DNA of 29,189 nucleotides, taken from the NCBI GenBank assembly GCA_900754515.1, contig CAAEDD010000153.1, positions 1-29,189 on the forward strand, read 5' to 3'. The DNA comes from an uncultured Oscillospiraceae bacterium (GTDB taxonomy: Bacteria > Bacillota > Clostridia > Oscillospirales > Oscillospiraceae). Shown one piece after another: positions 1-7,184 of the stretch. Numbering within the stretch: position 1 is the stretch's first letter; each line of letters opens with the position of its first letter. Under the pieces are notes generated by a model that saw nothing but the letters and a program-made list of their open reading frames with translations, had not been told where the DNA came from and made no database searches. The translations under genes were made by a program, and so were the position numbers.

Positions 1-1144
1 CAGAGAGCTCTATGGATGATCCCTGAACAAAGCTGCCGGCGGCCATGATCACCTGGCAATCATATCCTGGCATTGGCCAGGGTTCCGGTGTCACATAGGA
101 GTCCACAGGTGCCCCCGCCTGGATGCCCAGGCAAAAGCGCTTCATATTCTCTGGGGAACCCAGCTTCACCATTTGAATTATATCGGAACGCTTTTGCTCT
201 ACACCGGGAGAGCTCTCCAACCCCAGTTCCTCCATCATTGCGGCACAGAAAACAGCGGTTTTAAGAGCCTGAGCCACCACATGGGGTGCCATGAAAAGCC
301 CCTGGAACAGCAAACGATTATTGCCCAAAGTGGAACCGCACTCCCCACCAATGCCTGGGGTGGTCAGTCGCATAGCAGCCCTGTCCACAAGCTCTTTGCA
401 GCCTGCAATATAGCCGCCGGTAGGGGCCAGCCCACCGCCGGGGTTTTTGATTAGCGAACCGGCTATAATATCCGCCCCCACATGGCTTGGCTCCACAATG
501 TCTGTAAACTCGCCATAGCAGTTGTCCACCATTACTTTCGCGTTAGGATTTGCCTCTTTTACACAGCGGCATATCCGGCCTATCTCTTCCACCGTCAACG
601 CCTTCCTGTCCTCATATCCGCGGGAGCGCTGCACCATAACGGCAGTTACTTTAGGGTCGGAAGCAGCCTTTCCTATGGCCTCATAGTCCGGCTCACCCTT
701 ATCGGTAAGATCCACCTGAGCGTAGTCAATGCCGTAAAATTTCAATGAGCCGTGTTCCGCTCCGTTTATCCCTATGGCAGTGCGGAGAGTGTCATAAGGC
801 ATACCGGTGACGGCCAGAATGGTGTCTCCTGGCTTCACCAGGGAAAACATGGCGGCAGTAAGGGCATGAGTGCCGTTGACAAAGCCAATACGCACCAGAG
901 CTGCCTCTGTTCCGAAAATCTCGGCGTATATTTTATCAAGAGTTTCCCGGCCCAGATCGTCATAACCGTATCCGGTAGTACCTGCAAAGCAGGCATCTGA
1001 CACACGGTTATTCTGAAAAGCCTCCATAACCCTACGGGTGTTCACCTCGGCCACAGCATCTATATCTTCAAAGCGGTTCTTTATACGCTCCTGAGCACGG
1101 CGGGCCATATCATACACTTCAGGGCGTATTTCGGATATCTTCAT
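1..1144 (-). CDS. YnbB / methionine gamma-lyase family PLP enzyme (aluminum resistance family), 3' end cut by window
   Basis: This partial gene starts with ATG at 1144 and runs off the left edge after 381 codons, with no stop in the window. The family is usually about 420 residues, so roughly 40 C-terminal residues are missing. It is a fold-type I PLP enzyme of the 'methionine gamma-lyase / aluminum resistance' family (YnbB in Bacillus). Visible marks are an N-terminal FAGTTGYGYDD stretch near residue 53, a VDNCYGEF segment near 207 that fits a PLP-contacting aspartate, the likely Schiff-base lysine K233 in GSLIKNPGGG, and the near-terminal VIMAAGSFVQGSSIELS block. The true substrate of the family is not settled; carbon-sulfur lyase activity is inferred from fold and name. 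The start lies one base after the murD stop, so the two are surely co-transcribed. Family confidence is high, function low. Confidence 0.9.
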   Translation of the reverse strand, partial: MKISEIRPEVYDMARRAQERIKNRFEDIDAVAEVNTRRVMEAFQNNRVSDACFAGTTGYGYDDLGRETLDKIYAEIFGTEAALVRIGFVNGTHALTAAMFSLVKPGDTILAVTGMPYDTLRTAIGINGAEHGSLKFYGIDYAQVDLTDKGEPDYEAIGKAASDPKVTAVMVQRSRGYEDRKALTVEEIGRICRCVKEANPNAKVMVDNCYGEFTDIVEPSHVGADIIAGSLIKNPGGGLAPTGGYIAGCKELVDRAAMRLTTPGIGGECGSTLGNNRLLFQGLFMAPHVVAQALKTAVFCAAMMEELGLESSPGVEQKRSDIIQMVKLGSPENMKRFCLGIQAGAPVDSYVTPEPWPMPGYDCQVIMAAGSFVQGSSIELS

Positions 1145-1145
1145 A

Positions 1146-2528
1146 TCAGTTCAACTCCATAACTATTTCTTTAAAGTATTTGCCTCGCTCCATAAAATTT
1201 TTGAATCTGTCGAAAGCCGCACAGGCGGGAGAAAGCAGCACTATATCTCCGGCCTGTGCTGAGGCAGCAGCAGCCAGCACAGCCTCTTTGAAATCGTCGA
1301 TCATTTCCACTTTAAGTCCGGAATCCTTATAATACTGGGATGACAGAATGGCAGCCTTTATTTTTTCTGCCGTGTCCCCGGTTAGAAACACCTTTTTTGA
1401 GAGCAGGCACAGCTCATCTCCAAGCCTATCAAAGCTCAGGTGCTTGTCGTAGCCTCCGGCAATAACAATAGGTTTAGTTTTTAATGCGTGGAGTCCGGCA
1501 GACGTTCTGGTAGGGCTGGTTCCAATGGAGTCATTTATATATGTAACGCCATGGAGTACTCTGACGTGCTCCAGCCGGTGCTCCACACCGGCAAAGCTCT
1601 TTGCCACCTGGGCGCACACATCGTCGCTCACACGGCCTTCTACGGCAGCAAAGGCCGCAAGATAATTGAGGAGATTATGCTCTCCAGGTAACCTTATCTC
1701 CGACGCTTTCATTACCGGGCGGCGCTGCCCATTAGACACTCTATATATTATACCTTCAGAACAAAGAGCACCGTTCTCCACGTTACCCCTGTCGGTAAAA
1801 TAGCTTATGGCCGCCTTGGCATGCGAGGCATAATACTCGCTGTGGGCATCGTCCAGGTTCAGAACCAGCCTGTGACATGGCTCCTGCTTTTCAAAAATGC
1901 TGCGCTTGGCATCAATGTAGTCCTGAAAGTCCTTGTGCTTATCCAGATGATTTGGGCTTAGGTTTGTTATAACCGCTACATCCGGGCAGCAGTTCATGCT
2001 GTGGAGCTGGAATGAACTCAGCTCCAGCACGGCTATATCCTCCGGCCTGATCTCCTCCGCTTCGCAAAGCAGCGGGTGACCGATATTTCCGCCCAGATGC
2101 ACTGTAAAACCTGAAGCTTTCAGAAGCTCAGAGATTATTGTGCTTGTAGTTGTTTTTCCGTCGCTGCCAGTAACTGCGATCATCGGACAGGGGCAAATGG
2201 ACATAAATACTTCCATCTCGGAGGTAATTATGCAGCCCCTGGCTTTTGCCGCCTCAAGATGCGGTTCAAAGGGCATAAGTCCTGGGGTACGAAAAATAAT
2301 ATTCTGGTCCAATCCCTCCAGATAGTTCTCTCCCAGCTTTAATTCAGCTCCCATTGCCAGAAGCTTCTGTCCCTCGCCGCCCATTTCATCCATGCTACGC
2401 TTATCACATGCAGTGACATGGCAGCCATTATTTAAAAGCAGCTCCGTCAACGGCTCATTGCTGACGCCTATGCCTATTACGGCGATGCGTTTATCTTTTA
2501 TACTGTTGATATATTCCCTGAGAGTCAT
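1146..2528 (-). CDS. murD: UDP-N-acetylmuramoyl-L-alanine--D-glutamate ligase MurD
   Basis: MurD is the cytoplasmic ATP-dependent ligase that adds D-glutamate to UDP-MurNAc-L-Ala in peptidoglycan precursor synthesis. The 460-residue length is normal. The order is an N-terminal Rossmann-like UDP-binding domain (IAVIGIGVSNEPL near residue 15), the central ATPase domain with P-loop GSDGKTTT at 121-128, NLSPNHLDKHK in the middle, and a C-terminal domain with YINDSIGTSPT and LLSPACAAFDRF. The P-loop has GSD where many MurDs have GTN; I believe this is common in Clostridia. ATG at 2528 follows GAGG by about seven bases. A good promoter lies just upstream (2564-2592). No other mur or dcw-cluster gene is next to it; its partner is the YnbB-like gene one base downstream. 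Confidence 0.97.
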   Translation of the reverse strand: MTLREYINSIKDKRIAVIGIGVSNEPLTELLLNNGCHVTACDKRSMDEMGGEGQKLLAMGAELKLGENYLEGLDQNIIFRTPGLMPFEPHLEAAKARGCIITSEMEVFMSICPCPMIAVTGSDGKTTTSTIISELLKASGFTVHLGGNIGHPLLCEAEEIRPEDIAVLELSSFQLHSMNCCPDVAVITNLSPNHLDKHKDFQDYIDAKRSIFEKQEPCHRLVLNLDDAHSEYYASHAKAAISYFTDRGNVENGALCSEGIIYRVSNGQRRPVMKASEIRLPGEHNLLNYLAAFAAVEGRVSDDVCAQVAKSFAGVEHRLEHVRVLHGVTYINDSIGTSPTRTSAGLHALKTKPIVIAGGYDKHLSFDRLGDELCLLSKKVFLTGDTAEKIKAAILSSQYYKDSGLKVEMIDDFKEAVLAAAASAQAGDIVLLSPACAAFDRFKNFMERGKYFKEIVMELN

Positions 2529-2563
2529 TTAAACGCCTCACAAAATTTTATTGAATCTATAGC

Positions 2564-2592
2564 ATTATATAGCTTTTCTCTCTGCTTTACAA
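2564..2592 (-). promoter_or_regulatory. Sigma-A promoter for murD
   Basis: On the minus strand a -35 box TTGTAA (2592-2587) is followed after exactly 17 bases by a perfect TATAAT -10 box (2569-2564). Transcription would start near 2557, giving a leader of about 30 bases before the murD ATG. The -35 box is only nine bases from the -35 box of the oppositely directed rnpB promoter. Confidence 0.75.
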
Positions 2593-2601
2593 GAAAATTT
2601 A

Positions 2602-2630
2602 TTGACTTGGAAGGATAAAATGGGTACAAT
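2602..2630 (+). promoter_or_regulatory. Sigma-A promoter for rnpB
   Basis: TTGACT (2602-2607), a 17-base spacer and TACAAT (2625-2630) form a near-consensus vegetative promoter. Its predicted start point, about seven bases downstream, coincides with the 5' end of the RNase P RNA deduced from pairing of its termini. Confidence 0.85.
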
Positions 2631-2635
2631 AAGCC

Positions 2636-2985
2636 AATGAGCAGGCCGAACGACCGCGGGCACAAGGCGAAAGCCTGTGCATGAGGAAAGTCCGGGCTCC
2701 ACAGGGCAAGGATAACGGGTAACGCCCGCCAGGGGTGACCCTCGGACAAGTGCAACAGAGATATACCGCCGGCAGTTTTTTCTGCCGGTAAGGGTGGAAA
2801 AGTGAGGTAAGAGCTCACTCATCGCATGGAGACATGTTGATGCTGTAAACTCTATCCGGAGCAACACCGTGGGAGGACATACGGTCGGCCCGGCCGTCCT
2901 CGGGAGGTGGCTTGAGCCTGTCGGCAACGGCAGGCCTAGATAGATGGTCGTTTTTAACAGAACCCGGCTTACAGGCCTGCTCATT
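2636..2985 (+). ncRNA. rnpB: RNase P RNA (catalytic M1-type RNA)
   Basis: This is the RNA subunit of ribonuclease P, which cuts the 5' leader from pre-tRNAs. The ends pair as helix P1: AATGAGCAGGCC at 2636-2647 is the exact reverse complement of GGCCTGCTCATT at 2974-2985. Conserved core blocks are GAGGAAAGTCCGGGCTCC after the first helices (about 2684-2701) and ACAGAACCCGGCTTACAG near the 3' end (about 2957-2974), which form the P4 region. A GC-rich hairpin GCCGGCAG-tttttt-CTGCCGG sits at about 2769-2790. The layout suggests the ancestral (type A) architecture; I did not fold it fully. It is the only plus-strand gene here. Protein-like reading frames crossing it on the minus strand are chance openings. 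Confidence 0.96.
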
Positions 2986-3027
2986 ATTTATTTTTAAATC
3001 TGCCTTCATGGTTTTAATCCTGTATCG

Positions 3028-3067
3028 AAAGACAGCGGATGTAATGCATACATCCGCTGTCTTTTAT
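3028..3067 (+). terminator. Intrinsic terminator, probably bidirectional, between rnpB and the convergent gene
   Basis: A perfect 16-base-pair stem (3028-3043 with 3049-3064) encloses the five-base loop ATGCA and ends in a short T run on the plus strand. It lies about 40 bases after rnpB and about 15 bases after the end of the convergent minus-strand gene. As a near-perfect palindrome with A/T flanks it could stop transcription from both sides. Confidence 0.75.
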
Positions 3068-3077
3068 CCTATGAATG

Positions 3078-4400
3078 TCATTCGACCTCAGCAATCTGAT
3101 TTTTTCGCTCGCTCCTCAAAACCATTTCCGGGAAAATATTATTTTCCGAATTGTACACATAATTGGAAAGGTACTTAAAACCGTCCTCAGTCTCCATCAC
3201 CGTCAGCTCATGGGTAAAGGCACAGTCCGTACCGTAGGCAGGATAGACCGCGTCAACCTTCAAAGTCAGGCTTCCGTCAGAGTTATACCAGTAGTCCGTC
3301 ACCTCAGGGCTGGGAGTCTTCGGAGTCATATTGTTATAGTATTCCTGGGCAGTACCAAGAACATAATATCCGCCATAGGAAGAATTGTCATCGGAAAGCC
3401 ATTGCAGCGTATCAATATCTACATCGATATAGCTGCATATTACTTTCTGGAACTGCTCATAAGGAACAATATACAGGTCCGTATCCGGCAGTTTTTCAAA
3501 GCCGGAAATATAACCCATGTTGCTTCCGGTCAGAGGGACGGTGCCATAATAGCGGCTGTAAAGGAGAGGAAACAGGCTGTTGAAATCCAGCTGACCGAAA
3601 TCCGATGTACTCCAGGAGCAGGTAAACAGATTGTTCTCCAGATATGGCTGGTCGCCCATATATTTGTTTGCAAGCTGACGCTTGGTATCATCATAGGCAG
3701 TCAGGCGCAGGAAGGTATAGGCGTTACCGTTGACCGCCCAGTCGGAGCCGGTGGAGCCTGATTCACGGGTGCATATGAGCCAGCCCTTTGAGGTAAGTTC
3801 CAGGCGAGTCAGGGCATACTGTCCGGTGGAGTACACATTTGGACGGTTATTCTCGTCCCATTCCACTGAAACCGTTGTTACCGATGCAACTCCGTTTTTA
3901 TATAAAAGATTGTTTGCATGCAGAGTGCTGTCGTTATGGACAACGTAGTAGCAGGCTTCCCCATCTATTCCGGCGTTGACTGCATTGCCGAAATCTATGA
4001 GAGGCTGGGCATTCTGCACGTTCATGTTTCCAAAATAATCCACCGCGGTGTATCCATTGGCCCCCAGCGTTGATATCATCTGGGCAACAGTGTCATCTGA
4101 AAGGACCACATTGGAGGCTGTTCCTTTATCCGCATCCAGGAAAATTTCCCTGACCGTTTCCATAGCTGCCTCAGCGTTCTCCTGATATTCTTTGAGTTTA
4201 GCATTGGACACCGGCTCAAGGGGTATGGCTGTCTCCTCCGGCGTCTGATCCGGTGATGAGGACACGGCTTCCACCGGTGCCTCCGACACTGTAGCCTCGG
4301 TTTTTGTGCCTCCATCCTTGGTATCAAGGCTGGTAAGCCAGGTGACAAGACCAACGCTTAAAGCCAGACAAATTAAAAAAATGACTAATCTTTTGTTCAT
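3078..4400 (-). CDS. Membrane-anchored extracytoplasmic protein of unknown function
   Basis: I do not recognise this 440-residue protein with confidence. I place the start at the ATG at 4400 because GGAGG sits five bases upstream; the reading frame is open 21 codons further but without a ribosome binding site. Residues 1-3 are MNK, residues 4-22 form one hydrophobic helix with no lipobox cysteine, and a Thr/Glu/Pro/Ser-rich linker follows to about residue 65. The rest reads as a soluble extracellular domain, rich in Tyr, Asn and Asp, with many predicted strands. It lacks recognisable catalytic motifs such as a sortase, transpeptidase or NlpC signature. A secreted sensor, substrate-binding or wall-associated role is possible but is only inference. 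It has its own promoter and a terminator on each side, so it is probably monocistronic. Confidence 0.8.
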   Translation of the reverse strand: MNKRLVIFLICLALSVGLVTWLTSLDTKDGGTKTEATVSEAPVEAVSSSPDQTPEETAIPLEPVSNAKLKEYQENAEAAMETVREIFLDADKGTASNVVLSDDTVAQMISTLGANGYTAVDYFGNMNVQNAQPLIDFGNAVNAGIDGEACYYVVHNDSTLHANNLLYKNGVASVTTVSVEWDENNRPNVYSTGQYALTRLELTSKGWLICTRESGSTGSDWAVNGNAYTFLRLTAYDDTKRQLANKYMGDQPYLENNLFTCSWSTSDFGQLDFNSLFPLLYSRYYGTVPLTGSNMGYISGFEKLPDTDLYIVPYEQFQKVICSYIDVDIDTLQWLSDDNSSYGGYYVLGTAQEYYNNMTPKTPSPEVTDYWYNSDGSLTLKVDAVYPAYGTDCAFTHELTVMETEDGFKYLSNYVYNSENNIFPEMVLRSERKNQIAEVE

Positions 4401-4453
4401 GATATCCTCCATTGGGAGACAAACGGTCTTTACTATCTCTCGTGGATACCCCC

Positions 4454-4482
4454 ACCCTAGCATAGTTTCACATGAATGTCAA
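4454..4482 (-). promoter_or_regulatory. Promoter for the membrane-anchored protein gene
   Basis: A perfect TTGACA -35 box (4482-4477) is followed by 17 bases and a weak TAGGGT -10 box (4459-4454) preceded by TGC, the extended -10 pattern. The start point would be near 4447, giving a leader of about 47 bases. Confidence 0.55.
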
Positions 4483-4505
4483 ATAAAGGGGAGCTCAGAC
4501 AAAGC

Positions 4506-4533
4506 TGCCCCGCCTCCCTTAAGAGGCGGGGCA
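4506..4533 (-). terminator. Terminator-like hairpin after yebC
   Basis: An 11-base-pair GC-rich stem (4506-4516 with 4523-4533) has a six-base loop. On the minus strand it is followed only by AGCTTTGTC, so the U tract is poor. Its place 18 bases after the yebC stop and before the next promoter supports a terminator role. Confidence 0.55.
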
Positions 4534-4551
4534 ACAGACTGCATATGTGGT

Positions 4552-5292
4552 TTATTCGCCGTCTTCCCAGTTGTGCCAGACGTTCTGGACATCATCGTTG
4601 TCCTCAAACATATCCAGCATCTTCTGCATGTTCTTGATATCGTCCTCATTGGTGAGTTTGATATATCCGTTCTGGGGCAGCATCTCTACCTGGGCAGAAA
4701 GCAGCTTGTATCCTGCGGCGGTAAGAGCGTCGGAAACGGCAGCCACATCGTCCACCCCGGTGTATACCGTCATAACGTCGCCGTCAGACTCAAAGTCGGC
4801 AGCACCGGCTTCCAGAGCATCCATCATGACTGTATCCTCATCCAAATCTCCATCCTCATTGTCGATGACGATGACGCCCTTTTTGTCAAAGGACCAGGAC
4901 ACACAGTTTGCAGCACCCATATTTCCGCCGTACTTATCAAAGTAATGGCGCATCTCTCCGGCAGTGCGGTTGCGGTTGTCGGTCATGGTTTCAACTATCA
5001 CTGCAACACCGCAGGGGCCGTAACCTTCGTATACGATCTTTTCATAATTTTCAGTATTGCCAGCGCCCATTGCCTTATCTATGGTGCGCTTGATGTTGTC
5101 GTTAGGCATATTGGCAGCCTTGGCTTTGGCAATAACGGCAGCAAGCTTGGAGTTGCTCTTGGGGTCTCCGCCGCCGCCTTCCTTAACCGCAACGATCATT
5201 TCACGGGCGATCTTTGTAAAAGCCTGAGCACGCTTTGCATCCGCTGCGCCCTTGGTCTTTTGTATGTTGTGCCATTTGGAATGTCCTGACAT
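4552..5292 (-). CDS. yebC: YebC/PmpR (TACO1) family protein
   Basis: The 246-residue protein has the family hallmark start MSGHSKWHNIQ, then GAADAKRAQAFTKIAREM, MPNDNIKRTIDKAMG and YEGYGPCGVAVIVE. Length and motifs are standard. The family was first described as DNA-binding regulators; more recent work links bacterial and mitochondrial members to translation, including relief of ribosome stalling. Which role applies here cannot be read from the sequence. ATG at 5292 follows AGGAG by about ten bases. A promoter upstream and a hairpin downstream suggest a single-gene unit. The acidic C-terminus (DDIKNMQKMLDMFEDNDDV) is typical. Confidence 0.95.
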   Translation of the reverse strand: MSGHSKWHNIQKTKGAADAKRAQAFTKIAREMIVAVKEGGGGDPKSNSKLAAVIAKAKAANMPNDNIKRTIDKAMGAGNTENYEKIVYEGYGPCGVAVIVETMTDNRNRTAGEMRHYFDKYGGNMGAANCVSWSFDKKGVIVIDNEDGDLDEDTVMMDALEAGAADFESDGDVMTVYTGVDDVAAVSDALTAAGYKLLSAQVEMLPQNGYIKLTNEDDIKNMQKMLDMFEDNDDVQNVWHNWEDGE

Positions 5293-5345
5293 TATTAACA
5301 GCTCCTCTTATGTGCATTGCTTTGTAAAAAAAATTATCGACTGAT

Positions 5346-5374
5346 ATTTTACCACAGAGGCCTGTTAATAGCAA
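5346..5374 (-). promoter_or_regulatory. Sigma-A promoter for yebC
   Basis: TTGCTA (5374-5369), a 17-base spacer and TAAAAT (5351-5346) with a TGG extension just before the -10 box. It lies in the gap after sipL, so yebC need not depend on read-through from the sporulation genes. Confidence 0.65.
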
Positions 5375-5386
5375 GGGAAATTTTCT

Positions 5387-6889
5387 TTACAGAGATTTTG
5401 GTATAAGCAGCAGTTTACCAGAAATGTCATCCTCCAGCTCATTCATGGCGCTTATCGCTTCAATGCTGGAATGGTAGGTCTTTGCCAGCTCCCAAAGGCT
5501 CTCCTTCTCAACTCTTACCAAAGTTACGGTTGGATACTTGTCGGTGTCAAAAGCAGCCTCCTCATCCAGCTCCACGGTACCTACCTTTTTAAGCTCCACG
5601 CTGTCGCTGACCATACAGACAAACTCAACTGAAATGTGTCCGTCTATGAACTGACCGTCAGGGCGCAGGTATACATCCGCAAGACGAGCAGAGTTTATCT
5701 TCATATTCTCCCTGCCGGCGTCGCCCTCCACATTAATTACCCGATGTACCGAGGAGAGAAGAGCATTTGTATCCCTGTATACGATATCAATTCCAACCTC
5801 GGCTCTCAGCTTCCCCTGCTCCAAGGAAGAATCGCCTACCGTAACAAAGGCGCTGAGTACATCGGAGCAGTCTTCCGTTACATTTACACGCTCATCGGCG
5901 CTTATCTTTATTTTCTGCACGCCGGTGATCATATTGAACTGGCAATTTTGTATAGTGCAGTTTACAGGCATTCTATTGCTGTATATATCCGCCGCATAGC
6001 TCAGACTTCTTCTCCTGCGGCTGACCAGCTGTATCACGGCATGGATCTCACAGTCCAGCGCTTTGTCGTTACTGATGGTGTTTATTATGTCAAAATAGGC
6101 AGAGGTCAGCTCAATGTTTAAGGAACAGTTATCCATTCCCTCCTCAGCGATGTCTATTATCTGGGAGAACGGCGTTGAAAACTCGGTCTTTACCGGATAG
6201 TTCACGTCCTCAGAAAGATAGCATACTGAAATTACTGCATTACCCTTTATTATGAGTTTCGTTCCTATTAGCTGATTGTCGGACACAATAAAGTCGACCT
6301 TCTGGGATACCAAGCGGCTGGGGTTGGGTTTGCCACTGGGAAAGCTGAACTGTTCGTTTATGCCGAAAGTTTTTTCACATGCTGCATTTGCCAGCATCAG
6401 TTCGCAGCTCTCATATCTGGCATGAAGTCCATCCCGGCTATCCTCCGGCAGGCAAGTGTCTATTACAAGGCTCTCCTGCCGGTAGCAGCTCAATTCCCCT
6501 GACAGCTCAAAGGTAACAGAGACTTTTCTGGGATTTATTATCCGGGCCTCGCAGTTAATTATGCTCAGGTCAACTTGGGCGACTGTATCCTGTTGGATAT
6601 CTGCTATCTCATACTCCATGCTAAAGCTTTTAGTCAGACGCACAAAGGACACTTTTGTCTGATCCTCTGTAATATACAGCAATGAAGCTGTAGCCTCGCC
6701 GGAAACTGTGACACCCCTTGATGTGACATCCTTGCTCTTGAGCATCACCGCAGTATGTACAGACGCTACCTTCCCGATATCATCATCGGTGTCAGGCACA
6801 ACGCTCTCTGTACTCTCCTGTATTCTCTTCGTTTGGTGATGCACTTCCCTGTAGACATTTATGGTTTTATTCTCAAAGTTTATTTCCAT
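5387..6889 (-). CDS. sipL: SipL-type spore coat morphogenesis protein (SPOCS/DUF3794 domains plus LysM)
   Basis: The 500-residue protein has repeated SPOCS (DUF3794) segments at about residues 30-115, 180-270 and 325-435. A C-terminal LysM domain lies at about 453-498 (PTVTLVRVEKESLWELAK... to KLLLIPKSL). This architecture and length match SipL of Clostridioides difficile, which binds the coat ATPase SpoIVA through its LysM domain and is needed to anchor the coat to the forespore. There is no signal peptide, as expected for a mother-cell protein. I chose the ATG at 6889: AAGGAG lies nine bases upstream, whereas the frame's ATG 12 codons earlier has no ribosome binding site. The gene follows a SpoVM micro-gene, which strengthens the assignment. 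DUF3794-LysM proteins can be present in several copies, so strict orthology to sipL is likely but not proven. Confidence 0.85.
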   Translation of the reverse strand: MEINFENKTINVYREVHHQTKRIQESTESVVPDTDDDIGKVASVHTAVMLKSKDVTSRGVTVSGEATASLLYITEDQTKVSFVRLTKSFSMEYEIADIQQDTVAQVDLSIINCEARIINPRKVSVTFELSGELSCYRQESLVIDTCLPEDSRDGLHARYESCELMLANAACEKTFGINEQFSFPSGKPNPSRLVSQKVDFIVSDNQLIGTKLIIKGNAVISVCYLSEDVNYPVKTEFSTPFSQIIDIAEEGMDNCSLNIELTSAYFDIINTISNDKALDCEIHAVIQLVSRRRRSLSYAADIYSNRMPVNCTIQNCQFNMITGVQKIKISADERVNVTEDCSDVLSAFVTVGDSSLEQGKLRAEVGIDIVYRDTNALLSSVHRVINVEGDAGRENMKINSARLADVYLRPDGQFIDGHISVEFVCMVSDSVELKKVGTVELDEEAAFDTDKYPTVTLVRVEKESLWELAKTYHSSIEAISAMNELEDDISGKLLLIPKSL

Positions 6890-6920
6890 ACATTTACGCT
6901 CCTTGCCGCACAGTTTGTAC

Positions 6921-6949
6921 AGCATATGGCTTAAAGCCGTGGATTATTA
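6921..6949 (-). promoter_or_regulatory. Candidate sigma-E (mother-cell sporulation) promoter for sipL
   Basis: On the minus strand TAATAAT (6949-6943) matches the sigma-E -35 pattern kmATATT in six of seven positions. After 14 bases comes CATATGCT (6928-6921), which differs from CATAYAnT at one place. The start point would fall about 25 bases before the sipL ATG, just ahead of its AAGGAG. Consensus values are from memory of Bacillus sigma-E promoters. Confidence 0.45.
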
Positions 6950-6952
6950 CCA

Positions 6953-7015
6953 TTACTTCAATTTCGCAAGTAATCTGGACAGAAACCTTGGTAGTTTGAA
7001 AATATATACCTTCAT
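6953..7015 (-). CDS. spoVM: SpoVM-like spore coat localisation peptide (20 residues)
   Basis: This micro-gene codes for 20 residues: MKVYIFKLPRFL followed by SRLLAKLK, then TAA. Bacillus subtilis SpoVM begins MKFYTIKLPKFL, so MK, Y4, K7, L8, P9, F11 and L12 are shared, including the proline at position 9 known to matter for its function. The remainder is amphipathic and basic, as expected for a peptide that lies in the convex forespore membrane and recruits SpoIVA. It is six residues shorter than the 26-residue Bacillus peptide. The ATG follows GGAGG by eight bases, an excellent ribosome binding site. Its position after rsgA matches spoVM in Bacillus, which also lies downstream of prkC-rsgA, and sipL, another SpoIVA partner, follows. 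It would be missed by most length cut-offs. Confidence 0.85.
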   Translation of the reverse strand: MKVYIFKLPRFLSRLLAKLK

Positions 7016-7031
7016 ATCTTTTACCTCCCTG

Positions 7032-7184
7032 TCACCAGCAACGGATAAACCATACGCCCGCGCCTACCAGTACCGCCGCGAGAATAAACCACCAGAAGTC
7101 TGTTGGTAGGACAAGAGCCAGGAATATCACTATACCCGCAATAATTGCCCCGCAGCCCAAATAATTTTTGTGCCCTTTACGCAT
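7032..7184 (-). CDS. Small two-helix membrane protein (50 residues) between rsgA and spoVM
   Basis: The frame codes for MRKGHKNYLGCG, a hydrophobic segment (about residues 11-27), a short PTDFWW turn, a second hydrophobic segment (about 31-46) and a basic end (IRCW). This is a two-helix hairpin in the membrane with positively charged ends. ATG at 7184 is preceded by GGGGGTGAG, and the TGA stop lies 16 bases before the spoVM ATG, close enough for coupling. I do not know a function. Its position next to spoVM and sipL makes a sporulation role possible, but it could equally be tied to the rsgA operon. Good coding character (charged start, two clean helices, tight spacing) supports a real gene. 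Confidence 0.7.
   Translation of the reverse strand: MRKGHKNYLGCGAIIAGIVIFLALVLPTDFWWFILAAVLVGAGVWFIRCW

Noticed and set aside
2525..3009. Minus-strand open frames of 64-139 codons across 2525-3009
   Set aside because: They lie over the RNase P RNA gene and the murD promoter; composition is not protein-like and rnpB explains the sequence.
4306..5289. Plus-strand frame of 327 codons
   Set aside because: It is antisense to yebC and crosses the terminator and promoter between genes; no family match.
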